Shown piece by piece: positions 1 through 7,477 of a DNA stretch of 46,843 nt (positions are counted from its first letter, which is position 1; every line of letters starts with the position of its first letter). A program made the translations under genes and the position numbers. The notes beneath the pieces are model-generated. The model had not been told where the DNA came from. It ran no database searches and saw only the letters and a program-made list of their open reading frames with translations. The DNA comes from Pseudoalteromonas piscicida (GTDB lineage Bacteria > Pseudomonadota > Gammaproteobacteria > Enterobacterales > Alteromonadaceae): assembly GCF_002744175.1 (NCBI RefSeq), contig NZ_NKHF01000107.1:1-46843 (forward strand). Reading direction: 5' to 3'.

Positions 1-2875
1 CTTCAGGAGAGTCAATAAAAGTGGCAATCTTATATTCTGGAGCCCCAAATGCTTGATACGTTGTTGTGGTAACGTTCTTGAGTGGATCCGTCACTTTAAT
101 TTTATTGCTCGCTAGGTACGCATGTTTGGTAGCGCCAAGACCCGACACACTTACTGTTTTTGTGCGGCCTAATGCGTCATAAGTCGTACTGGTACCGTTT
201 AATTCAGTACTATCAGTGCTAACAAATGAGACTAAGGTCTGACGATTTTTATAATCGTACTCAAAATTTTGATATCGAACACGGCTTTTTGCATCTGCAT
301 TTATCGTGTTATCTATAGTTTTAGTCTGGGTAAGTCTCAGTAAGCTGTCGTAGGTTTCTATTGTTTCAACAAGAGGCCTGGCTTCATTACACTGATTGTC
401 TTGATTTAAAGTACAACGCTTAATGGTACGAGTATTATTTACATCATCCCAGACGAATCTAGTATCAAGCCAAGATTTATCAGCAGAGTCGTTTTCTAAG
501 TCGATCGATAGTATCCTACCAACTGAGTCGTAACTTAACGAAGTTGAGACACCACTAAAATCAGTTTGCTTTGTGACTAAACCATCATCATTTACTTCTA
601 TAGCAGCATGAATTGCTCCTGTTGCGCTGAACCTAGATGGAATAGTCACTTTTCTAGCGATACCTCGCTTAAAATCAGAACGTTTAAAGTACCGTTTTTC
701 ATTGCTACTCTTTGGCCACAGATTTTGGTTAAACTCGATCTCAGCAACATTCCCTTCATTTGTATATTTCTTGAAAGTTTCTGTTAATCGGCCATTGTCG
801 TAAATTTCTTTAACTAGTTTCAGGTTTCGATAGCTGTTATCAGCTGCCGTGAAATCACCATAGTTTACTTCTTGCGTCTTTTTATAAGTCTCGTCATTTG
901 AAGAAATAGAAACTGACTCTAGTAGGTTGAATGCATGATGAGCGACGTCGTGTTTATAGGTGCGCTTCACAAATTTACTGCCACTAGGTCCTGATTCCTG
1001 AGTTTTGGTGGGCGCATCATATTCATTGAAAGTAAGATGGGTGAACTCAAAATTATCTTTAGAGCCATCCTCAAAAGTGTCTATTGTAACCTGAGACTTC
1101 GGGCGCATAAAGAAACCACTAGTAAAGTCATTCTTAACTAAGCTATTTCCTCGCAAAGTGCTTTTATCATTAGTACTGATAACTCGTCTCAGCGGCGGCA
1201 ACGTACCATCTTTACCTAGATAATCGATGAGAATTGGAAGGTTTTCTGTCCATCCCCATTTTGCACTGTGATGATGCGCAACTTTCTCACCACCAGGAGT
1301 AGTGACCACAGTTGTTTTCAGATCGTAAGGTTTAAGGCCATATGGTAACGTACCGAACTTCCAACCAGCCCTTCTTGATTCACTAGGCTTTTTATCATTA
1401 TGAAAATAACCTGAAGCATTAATATAGCGGTAATTCCATGTATAACTTTCGTTATCTGAGTAGGTAACCGTTTTATTATCTAAAGCATACGCTAATGAAC
1501 AAGTTTGCGCTTCAATTAATACAGAGTCCCATTGGGTATCAAAGTCAGGTTTAAGTATACGAAGTTCCACATTTGCGCGATTAAAGGACCTATTTTTATA
1601 ACTATACGTTGCTTTAAACCCACTAGGGTGCTCTATGTCGATTAACGTCCCTTTCACAGTAAAATATTCACATACTTTCCAGTTTAGATTTCTTTCTTCA
1701 GAAGGCACTGTGAATGTATGGAGACCAAGGTAAGCCTTTATCCAGTCAGTTGTTTTTGGGTGTTTGAATGACCAGTTTCTGTTATCTGGTAAGGTTACTT
1801 TTGATAATGCATTGATCTGCTCATTGAGTACGTAGCTTAAACCGCCTTGTTGGGCATAGCTATAATTCCAAGTTTTTCCATTTGCACTTGCTGTTGCCAC
1901 TAAGTTTTTAAATGGACCTGAACTATAATAGGTTAGAGTGATTTTTCGACTACTAACACTAGATTTACCTTCGTTTCCCTCTATAGATATTAACTTTCCT
2001 TGGCTATCATACTTATACTCAACAGTATTGCCGAATTTGTCTTCAACTTTTGTAGCTAACAAAAAAGCATGGTAGGTCTCAAAGTGAGGTGAATCCTTTT
2101 TAGATGATGCTCTCTTTTCTACTAATTTTAGTATTTTACCCTTAACCACTTTTAATTGGTTAAAAGTGTAGATAGTGCCATCTAACGTTGTTATTTTAAA
2201 GCCTTCATAGCCACCAGGTGCAAACGTACATTCAATTTTCCATTGTTGATTGGTCGTTTTAACACCATTTGTACCACTCTTATTGATGATTTTTGCACTA
2301 CCCTGATTTGGAATGTAGATATTGTCACCATTCCAAAAACTTTGTCCCTTTTCGATTTGTAAATTTTGGTCATAATACGGGTTACGGTTTTTATCCGTAA
2401 ACTCCCCTACATCACCTAACTTACCTGAGCATGCTTTCCCCGTTCCCCAGCTACCTTTAAAGGATTTTTCGTCTTTCAACGAAATCATATTCGCTCTCAC
2501 ATGAGGAATGTCTATACCCCAAGTGCCAAAGTCTCTGGTATTACTGTCAAATGAGTCACTACCAACAAAGACTCGAGTTAAGTTAACAGGTAAGCTGCTA
2601 TTACCGGGTATACTTATATCTGTTTGACGGAAAGTCACCGATCCGGTAGCTGGACTAAACTCCTCACCTAAATCATCAATTGTATATGGCTGAACACTAT
2701 GGTCCAAGTTAAACAGTTCTCGATAGTTAGTCGTTATCTCTTTATGAATCGGTCGACTGTCAAGAGGAGTTTCAATCATCGCGGCTGAAACACTGCCACT
2801 TATTAACATTCCAAGACTAGCTAGAGCTGTACAATTAAAAATAGCTAGCCCATTAAACATTTTTTTTATTTCCAT
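1..2875 (-). CDS. Secreted RHS/YD-repeat protein, N-terminal part (runs off left edge)
   Basis: The minus-strand frame is open from the ATG at 2875 to the window edge, about 958 codons with no stop, so the C-terminus is missing. An in-frame ATG at 2860 has a better ribosome-binding spacing (GGAA about 10 bases upstream) and is an alternative start. The N-terminus has a hydrophobic signal peptide ending near SGSVSA. The first 400 residues are a Tyr/Trp/Gly-rich beta region. YD-type units follow, for example VEYKYDSQGKLISIEG near residue 300 and LSYDSVGRILSID, YDSLLRLTQTK and TYDALGRTKTVSVSG toward the visible end. Such proteins build a beta-cocoon shell and often carry a variable C-terminal effector. 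That part lies beyond position 1, so toxin function is only a possibility. The adjacent truncated gene and IS debris suggest a recombining accessory locus. Confidence 0.85.
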   Translation of the reverse strand, partial: MEIKKMFNGLAIFNCTALASLGMLISGSVSAAMIETPLDSRPIHKEITTNYRELFNLDHSVQPYTIDDLGEEFSPATGSVTFRQTDISIPGNSSLPVNLTRVFVGSDSFDSNTRDFGTWGIDIPHVRANMISLKDEKSFKGSWGTGKACSGKLGDVGEFTDKNRNPYYDQNLQIEKGQSFWNGDNIYIPNQGSAKIINKSGTNGVKTTNQQWKIECTFAPGGYEGFKITTLDGTIYTFNQLKVVKGKILKLVEKRASSKKDSPHFETYHAFLLATKVEDKFGNTVEYKYDSQGKLISIEGNEGKSSVSSRKITLTYYSSGPFKNLVATASANGKTWNYSYAQQGGLSYVLNEQINALSKVTLPDNRNWSFKHPKTTDWIKAYLGLHTFTVPSEERNLNWKVCEYFTVKGTLIDIEHPSGFKATYSYKNRSFNRANVELRILKPDFDTQWDSVLIEAQTCSLAYALDNKTVTYSDNESYTWNYRYINASGYFHNDKKPSESRRAGWKFGTLPYGLKPYDLKTTVVTTPGGEKVAHHHSAKWGWTENLPILIDYLGKDGTLPPLRRVISTNDKSTLRGNSLVKNDFTSGFFMRPKSQVTIDTFEDGSKDNFEFTHLTFNEYDAPTKTQESGPSGSKFVKRTYKHDVAHHAFNLLESVSISSNDETYKKTQEVNYGDFTAADNSYRNLKLVKEIYDNGRLTETFKKYTNEGNVAEIEFNQNLWPKSSNEKRYFKRSDFKRGIARKVTIPSRFSATGAIHAAIEVNDDGLVTKQTDFSGVSTSLSYDSVGRILSIDLENDSADKSWLDTRFVWDDVNNTRTIKRCTLNQDNQCNEARPLVETIETYDSLLRLTQTKTIDNTINADAKSRVRYQNFEYDYKNRQTLVSFVSTDSTELNGTSTTYDALGRTKTVSVSGLGATKHAYLASNKIKVTDPLKNVTTTTYQAFGAPEYKIATFIDSPE

Positions 2876-3110
2876 TTACGTAATTTCACTATTATTTTTA
2901 AGAAGTTACCTTTCACACTACTTTTCGATTTATCCATTTTAGTAGAGTATTTTCACATACTTCCACCATCATTACTGCTCATAAACCAAGCAAAAACGCC
3001 CCATATATGTTCAAAATATATCTCTCGCTCTTATTTGAAACAAAGGTTTCAGCCGCTTATTATATATGATTATCGCTTTATCATTAAGTAGCTTTAATAA
3101 AAACAGCAGA

Positions 3111-3985
3111 TTATTTTATCTTACTTTGAGCAACTGGACTACCAAGATAATCTGTATGAATAAAAACAACTTTCTTGGGCTTTTTTATATTCACCTTTAT
3201 CGTATAATTTTTACTCAACCCTTCTGAATCCAAGGCTTTTATCATAATAATGGAATGTCCCACTATATCTGGGAGAGGCTTTATATTAAGCTTCCATTTG
3301 GCCCTGAACTCCCCTGTACTTTCGATGACTCTTCCATTATCTTCAATAAGTAATTTATTGCTAATTTCACTGGTTTGAACTAAAGATATATTTTCCAATG
3401 GTAAAACATTTTCATCATTACTTGCCATCACAGATAATGAAAAGTTCGATGAATCGACGTCGCTGGCTGTAAAAGTAAAGGTTTCTCGTTTACCGATTAT
3501 TACCTCTAACTCTTCAGGTAAACTGATAACAACAGGGTCATTTATACATTCCACTATATAGCTCGTGGTCACCAATTCTGTTGTTTGTTGATTGTTGTAT
3601 CTGCCTCCCTCAAAATTCAATTCAGGTGAGCTATTCATGCCCTTTAAAGGACCTAACTCAAGCGGCGGATCTTTAATAATAGTCAACGGAAACCCGTTTT
3701 TAACAATATATTCTGTACTATCTTTACCACAGAAATTAGAAGCTGGTCTGTAGATTAGTGAATAGTTTGAGTTCCATGCCTTTGAAACAAGGCCATGTTC
3801 TGGGAAACTTGTTATCTGTTCGATGTAGGGAGGAGCCGACGTGAAGCCGCACTAAATACATCATTGATAGAATGCTCAACATAACTATCTTCATCTAAAT
3901 ACACCACGTGCTCTACTGATGCAAACGATACGCTAGAGCGAGCCAAAATAGCTAACGTTAGTAGTAGTCCTTCTTGTAACCTCAT
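3111..3985 (-). pseudogene. Frameshifted secreted protein ending at an RHS core motif
   Basis: An ATG at 3985 opens a frame with a clear signal peptide (MRLQEGLLLTLAILARSSVS) and then SVEHVVYLDEDSYVEHS. This frame stops at TAA 3814-3812. Reading continues convincingly in another frame, which is open from just after the TAG at 3854-3852 down to 3111 and includes YIEQITSFPEHG, SLIYRPASNFCG and KDPPLELGPLKG. A one-base frameshift between about 3852 and 3814 is the simplest reading. The 191-codon downstream piece has an initiation-like TTG at 3686, but this is probably internal. Residues in the middle look like an Ig/cadherin-like beta domain (VIIGKRETFTFTASDVDSS). The C-terminus is VVFIHTDYLGSPVAQS, the motif that normally opens an RHS-associated core, followed at once by a stop. 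It therefore looks like the front of an rhs gene that has lost its core, plus a frameshift. Programmed frameshifting or a sequencing error is not excluded. Confidence 0.65.
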
Positions 3986-4069
3986 TACTGCTTATAGTTC
4001 CATAATAAAAAAACAAATCGAATCACAAAAATAACACAAAAACACATTTTTTTAACCCACCGTGCGAGA

Positions 4070-4118
4070 CTAGGCTTTAACTACTCATCAAACAACTTCC
4101 CAAAAAAAGAAAGCCTAG
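4070..4118. repeat. Inverted repeat CTAGGCTTT / AAAGCCTAG
   Basis: Perfect 9-base arms at 4070-4078 and 4110-4118 are separated by 31 bases. They lie between the frameshifted RHS-like gene and the ISAs1 remnant. The long loop and the lack of a following T-run argue against a simple terminator. It may be part of a decayed element end. Function unknown. Confidence 0.35.
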
Positions 4119-4240
4119 ATGAAAAAATCATATCTTGAAAAAGTATTATCTGGGGTTATTGGGTGGTTAAGAAAATGCTTTAATACCCACCTATTTCCTG
4201 ATCTAGTAACGCTCACTTTATCAATATCTACTTATTAATT

Positions 4241-4712
4241 ATGTCGTTATTCAGCCACCTTAAGCTTGTCGAAGATAAGCGTTCTTCTATCCCCCCCTGA
4301 TTTTGCATATTTTTTGTTTCTAATCATCACGGCTATTTTATCCGGTTGTGAGGGTTAGAAAAATATCATCAATTCGAGCCTTAGTTTCAAATTCAATCGC
4401 CACATTTGATACGTTTCATTGTCAAAAAGCGACACTATTAGTACTGATTTCAAGAGGGGCTGACTATCTGGTTCAAGTGAAAGTAAATCGGAAAACACTT
4501 TGTAAAGCAGTCACTTTATGTTTTGACACAGCTTTTGAAGAAATAATGTTAGCGGGGTTTACAGTCTTAGCTGGCGGCTTCTCAGGTATGATTGGCATCT
4601 GAAGCAGCGCACCGTTGGGTGCTAAAGCAACCTACTATTTAAGCGTACTAACCATCAAGAAAATATTTGCGGAGTTGCTGGTGGTGGCCCTGCCAATATG
4701 ATTTTAAAATAA
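4241..4712 (+). pseudogene. Decayed ISAs1-family transposase
   Basis: Several pieces in different frames line up in order with an ISAs1-family DDE transposase. The ATG at 4241 gives MSLFSHLKLVEDKRSSI, the usual start of this family. After a shift, the 4305 region gives LFLIITAILSGCEG, then TAG where Trp is usual, then KNI. From 4348 the frame gives IRALVSN and TFDTFHCQKATLL...GADYLVQVK, matching the family's DALHCQK and YLVQVKGNQ region. Near 4606 HRWVLK resembles the LHWVLDV segment, and 4644-4712 gives RTNHQENICG...ANMILK and a stop, resembling the C-terminal GHxxEN...ALNLLK. Deletions, frameshifts and nonsense codons make it non-functional. Total length (about 470 bases) is far short of the usual 1.1 kb gene. 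Confidence 0.8.
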
Positions 4713-5172
4713 CCTAAACGGCATCGGCTAGTTACTCAATATCGTCAGATTTAACACACCAAAATGATGTCCATAGAACGACGTTATTCCCGACTTCAAC
4801 TGAGCTTACAATATTGAAATGGCAGCTCCCATGTTAGTGAAGCTGCCAAATACGAGTCTATGATCAGAAATCAGGGAGTATATTACATTCTTCGTCTGAT
4901 TATATGTACACGGATTCTGGAATACCTTATTGCCATGCGAATTGAAAAGTCACCAGAAAGATCAAAATGGAATGAAGCGCCATCCATACCTTGCACAGAA
5001 GAAGAAATTTTAATGTACTTACCCGGTAGTAAACTGGTAAGTCTGTTTTTCACTGTTCCCCCCAGTTACTCATTTTAGGTTTCAATGTTCGAACATCTTC
5101 TGTTTTTTCACCGAAGTAACAACCATAAATACACCTCTTATCAGACTACTTAAGTATAATTTAGCGATATAG
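4713..5172. other. Gene-free degenerate stretch
   Basis: No gene is supportable here. A 72-codon plus-strand frame at 4860-5078 has no recognisable motif and no clear ribosome-binding site. A neat hairpin, GGCAGCT (4821-4827) and AGCTGCC (4841-4847) with a 13-base loop, lies inside, but no T-run follows. The stretch separates two classes of mobile-element debris and is probably decayed accessory DNA. Confidence 0.5.
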
Positions 5173-5356
5173 TCATGCCAATAGTTCAAAACAAACCACT
5201 TGCTTTAACAGCCGAGGGATGTGTTGCTTCATAACTTCAGATGATTTTTTACGGCTAATGTGTGTATAGCGTTGTATGGTGAAAATACTAGCATGGCCCA
5301 GCATTTTTTGAATATGACGTAGATCGGCACCATTGTCTAACATAAATCGCCCCGTG
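5173..5356 (-). pseudogene. Tyrosine recombinase, C-terminal fragment
   Basis: The minus strand encodes CHTGRFMLDNGADLRHIQ, then KMLGHASIFTIQRYTHISRKK, and a stop at 5173. This is the C-terminal catalytic end of a phage/XerC-type integrase: the HxxR box is degraded to HTGR, LGHAS carries the conserved His region, and RYTHIS contains the nucleophile Tyr. Everything upstream (N-terminal core-binding domain, first catalytic Arg) is missing. The open frame seems to start at 5385, but the bases from about 5356 outward are better explained as IS3 OrfB sequence on the other strand, so that start is spurious. It is a non-functional remnant of an integrated element. Confidence 0.8.
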
Positions 5357-5687
5357 TGACATTTATAGATGCTTACCGTGAGCATTACAGTGTCGAGTCA
5401 ATTTGCAAGGAATTGCCGATTGCACCATCGCTCATAAACAGCTTCAGCGACAGCCTGAGCGTTTATCTAAACGAAAAAAGCGTGATGCTGAGCTGATGAT
5501 AGTTACTCGACAAGTATGGGAGACAACATGTCTGTTTATGGGGCTAGAAAAGTATGGAAGCAATTACAGTTAGATAACCATCAAGTAGCTCGCTGCACTG
5601 TTGAGCGCTTAATGCGAAATATAGGTATTCAAGGTGCTCATCGCGGTAAAACGTGCAAAACAACGATACCAGATGAGCAACAATGAT
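5356..5687 (+). pseudogene. Decayed IS3-family transposase OrfB, N-terminal part
   Basis: From 5356 the plus strand reads VTFIDAYREHYSVESICKELPIAPS, the classic start of IS3-group OrfB. After a small deletion and shift it continues KQLQRQPERLSKRKKRDAEL and RQVWETT. After another shift it reads GARKVWKQLQLDNHQVARC, TVERLMRNIGIQG and KTTIPDEQQ, matching the VYGARKVW...RLMRxxGIxG region. The DDE catalytic core is absent because the sequence stops near 5687. It is inserted against the recombinase stub on the left and meets an inverted OrfA start on the right. Confidence 0.82.
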
Positions 5688-5717
5688 CTGTGATTCGGTA
5701 AAACATGATTTTTTCAT
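5682..5717 (-). pseudogene. IS3-family OrfA start, inverted fragment
   Basis: On the minus strand the ATG at 5717 gives MKKSCFTESQII, the characteristic beginning of IS3-family OrfA (MKKSRFTExQI type). Only about 12 codons remain before the match ends at the OrfB debris. The bases upstream on that strand, 5749-5768 (TGTGACAGGTATAATTGGCG), may be the element's left end. The opposite orientation relative to OrfB implies two copies joined by deletion or inversion. Confidence 0.65.
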
Positions 5718-5809
5718 AATTAGTCTTCTACTTGAATGATTGCAGAAAACGCCAATTATACCTGTCACACTTTATGGTACTGCGATACTAAAAGTTTAAA
5801 TGAATCACC

Positions 5810-6736
5810 CTAGATTTTAAGTTTAGGTGACTGCCCAGCTATGTCGCCCTGTTTCAGTATGAACTCCTTAAATACACGTACAAGCTCAGACTGATGCTGT
5901 GTTTTACGATATACCAGACTCAACGGTTTTGAAGGCAAACTCAGATGCGGAAACACATTTATTACTAGGCCTTTGTCTATCGGCTCCACAAGCGCATCCT
6001 CTAAATTAAACCCAATACAACCATGTTCTAGAACCAGTTGATGTATTGCTCCTAAATCATCAATTTGATCTTGATTACTGGCTACAAAGGTAAACTGTTC
6101 TCGCTTTAACCACTGCCTAAGTTCAGAAGAGAGATTCTCTAGTGGAGGTAAAGCCACACGATGAGTTGCCAAGGTAGAGACTTCTTTTGGTACTCCATAA
6201 TCAGATAAATACTTAGGCGTTGCATAGAAAATAGGCTTCACCTGCTTGAGGACTTTAGCTACTAACTTCGAACTATCTGCAAGCTCTCCAATTCGGAACG
6301 CAAAATCTAATTCAGAGTCTTGAAAGCTTTCAATGGCTTCCGAAAATGTTAGCCGGTAACGAACTTGTGGGTATGCTTTGGAAAATTTTGATAAATATTT
6401 TAATACAGATGAACCTAACAACGACTTGGACAAGGTTATACGGAGCTCACCTGCAACCGTTTCATCGTCAGCTTTTATCTGACTTTCTGCCAGTGAGATT
6501 TGTTTCAATATTGATACCGCTGACTGGTAAAACTGATAACCCCGCTCTGTCGTGCGCAGCTTTTTGTTTGAACGGTCAAATAGCTGTGCATTTAATGCCG
6601 CTTCAAGATTAGCTATCTGTTTGCTAAGTGCCGATGGCGTAAGGTTCAAGCTATGGGCAGCTAGACTGATACTACCTTTATCAACCACAGCAACAAACGC
6701 TTCGTATTGTGAAAATTTAGACAATTTAAATTCCAT
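5810..6736 (-). CDS. LysR-family transcriptional regulator
   Basis: A 308-residue protein of normal LysR length. Residues 8-65 form the winged helix-turn-helix (SISLAAHSLNLTPSALSKQI, then LEAALNAQLFDRS). Residues about 90-295 are the periplasmic-binding-like effector domain. It is transcribed divergently from the SRPBCC gene at 6828, with 91 bases between the two starts and a TCGCTTT-N11-AAAGCGA palindrome in that gap, the arrangement expected for a LysR protein controlling itself and its neighbour. The ligand cannot be deduced. The gene ends at TAG 5812-5810, just inside the mobile-element zone. Confidence 0.92.
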   Translation of the reverse strand: MEFKLSKFSQYEAFVAVVDKGSISLAAHSLNLTPSALSKQIANLEAALNAQLFDRSNKKLRTTERGYQFYQSAVSILKQISLAESQIKADDETVAGELRITLSKSLLGSSVLKYLSKFSKAYPQVRYRLTFSEAIESFQDSELDFAFRIGELADSSKLVAKVLKQVKPIFYATPKYLSDYGVPKEVSTLATHRVALPPLENLSSELRQWLKREQFTFVASNQDQIDDLGAIHQLVLEHGCIGFNLEDALVEPIDKGLVINVFPHLSLPSKPLSLVYRKTQHQSELVRVFKEFILKQGDIAGQSPKLKI

Positions 6737-6762
6737 TTTGGAAAGATAAACTCAATTATATT

Positions 6763-6787
6763 TCGCTTTAAGTACAATAAAAAGCGA
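6763..6787. promoter_or_regulatory. LysR-type operator candidate, TCGCTTT-N11-AAAGCGA
   Basis: Perfect 7-base arms at 6763-6769 and 6781-6787 flank an 11-base AT-rich spacer. It lies midway between the divergent LysR and SRPBCC starts and contains T-N11-A pairs, the LysR half-site geometry. The operator role is inferred from position and symmetry. Confidence 0.6.
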
Positions 6788-6827
6788 TTTATATTTTAGT
6801 CAATAATAATTAAGTAAGAGAAACACG

Positions 6828-7271
6828 ATGATTTTATTGGCTAAAAAAGACATAACACTGAACGTAGACACTGAAAAAGCATATTCATATCTCACCAATA
6901 TGGAAAACTATGGAGATTGGTTTCCAGGTGTATCGTCGATAGCATCGGCAAATAATTTAGCGCATTCGGCTGTGGGAAAAAAATACACTGAACATCTCAC
7001 TCTCCCTACAGGTGAATCCACGTTAACTATCGAAGTTACCCGCAGTGAACAAAATACGGCTTTTTATACTGAAGGCGATTTACACCCGCTTTACCCCGCA
7101 ATGGCTATGACATTTAAGAGACTCAATAAGAACGACACACAATTTACTATTGAGTATTTTTCTCGAAGCCAAGAAGCAACATTGAACCAAGGTATGCTTT
7201 CAAGTTTGCAAAATGATTTGTCAGAAAGGTTGGATATCGCTGAAACAAACTTACAAAGGATTTTTGCATAG
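6828..7271 (+). CDS. SRPBCC-family (polyketide cyclase/START-like) protein
   Basis: This 147-residue cytoplasmic protein has the START/SRPBCC layout: KKDITLNVDTEKAYSYLTNMENYGDWFPGV near the N-terminus (first strand plus the W-P turn), a central set of strands, and a C-terminal helix (LSERLDIAETNLQRIF). Such proteins bind small hydrophobic ligands in a helix-grip cavity. No catalytic residues can be assigned. The divergent LysR gene and the palindrome between them make it the likely regulatory target. A strong hairpin at 7373-7405 ends the unit. Confidence 0.8.
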   Translation: MILLAKKDITLNVDTEKAYSYLTNMENYGDWFPGVSSIASANNLAHSAVGKKYTEHLTLPTGESTLTIEVTRSEQNTAFYTEGDLHPLYPAMAMTFKRLNKNDTQFTIEYFSRSQEATLNQGMLSSLQNDLSERLDIAETNLQRIFA

Positions 7272-7347
7272 ATGCTTGTGTCACCTTCCCATAAAATGAA
7301 ACATACATAGCTAAAACTTTCTGCAATCATAAAAGCAGAAGACTAAC

Positions 7348-7366
7348 TAACCTGAATTCGGGTTAA
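7348..7366 (+). repeat. Intergenic 19-mer motif, copy 1
   Basis: TAACCTGAATTCGGGTTAA is nearly palindromic. It lies just upstream of the terminator hairpin that follows the SRPBCC gene. Close relatives are at 15375 and 36511, also beside terminators. Confidence 0.55.
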
Positions 7367-7372
7367 CTACGA

Positions 7373-7405
7373 AAAAATCCGATGACCTGCGATCATCGGA
7401 TTTTT
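7373..7405. terminator. Bidirectional rho-independent terminator
   Basis: Arms AAAAATCCGATGA (7373-7385) and TCATCGGATTTTT (7393-7405) are perfectly complementary, with a 7-base loop and T-rich tails on both strands. It serves the convergent SRPBCC gene (+) and AbgT gene (-). Confidence 0.85.
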
Positions 7406-7477
7406 ATTTTCTTGTGCCAAATATCAATTACGTAACTGAATGGCGGTACTGCGATTACAGTACTTTCACTTTATCCG

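Noticed and set aside
2191..2373. 60-codon minus-strand ORF
   Set aside because: It lies inside the long RHS frame in another phase and has no motif.
4119..4238. 39-codon frame starting MKKSYLEKVLSG
   Set aside because: Too short and without family features or a ribosome-binding site. It precedes the ISAs1 remnant and may be part of its flank.
4821..4847. Hairpin GGCAGCT/AGCTGCC considered as a terminator or recombination site
   Set aside because: No T-run and no attC-like boxes, so only noted inside the gene-free stretch.
4860..5078. 72-codon plus-strand ORF
   Set aside because: No motif, no ribosome-binding site, and it sits in decayed DNA.
5544..5768. 74-codon minus-strand ORF as a whole gene
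   Set aside because: Only the short OrfA start at 5717-5682 is recognisable. The rest is antisense to the OrfB debris.
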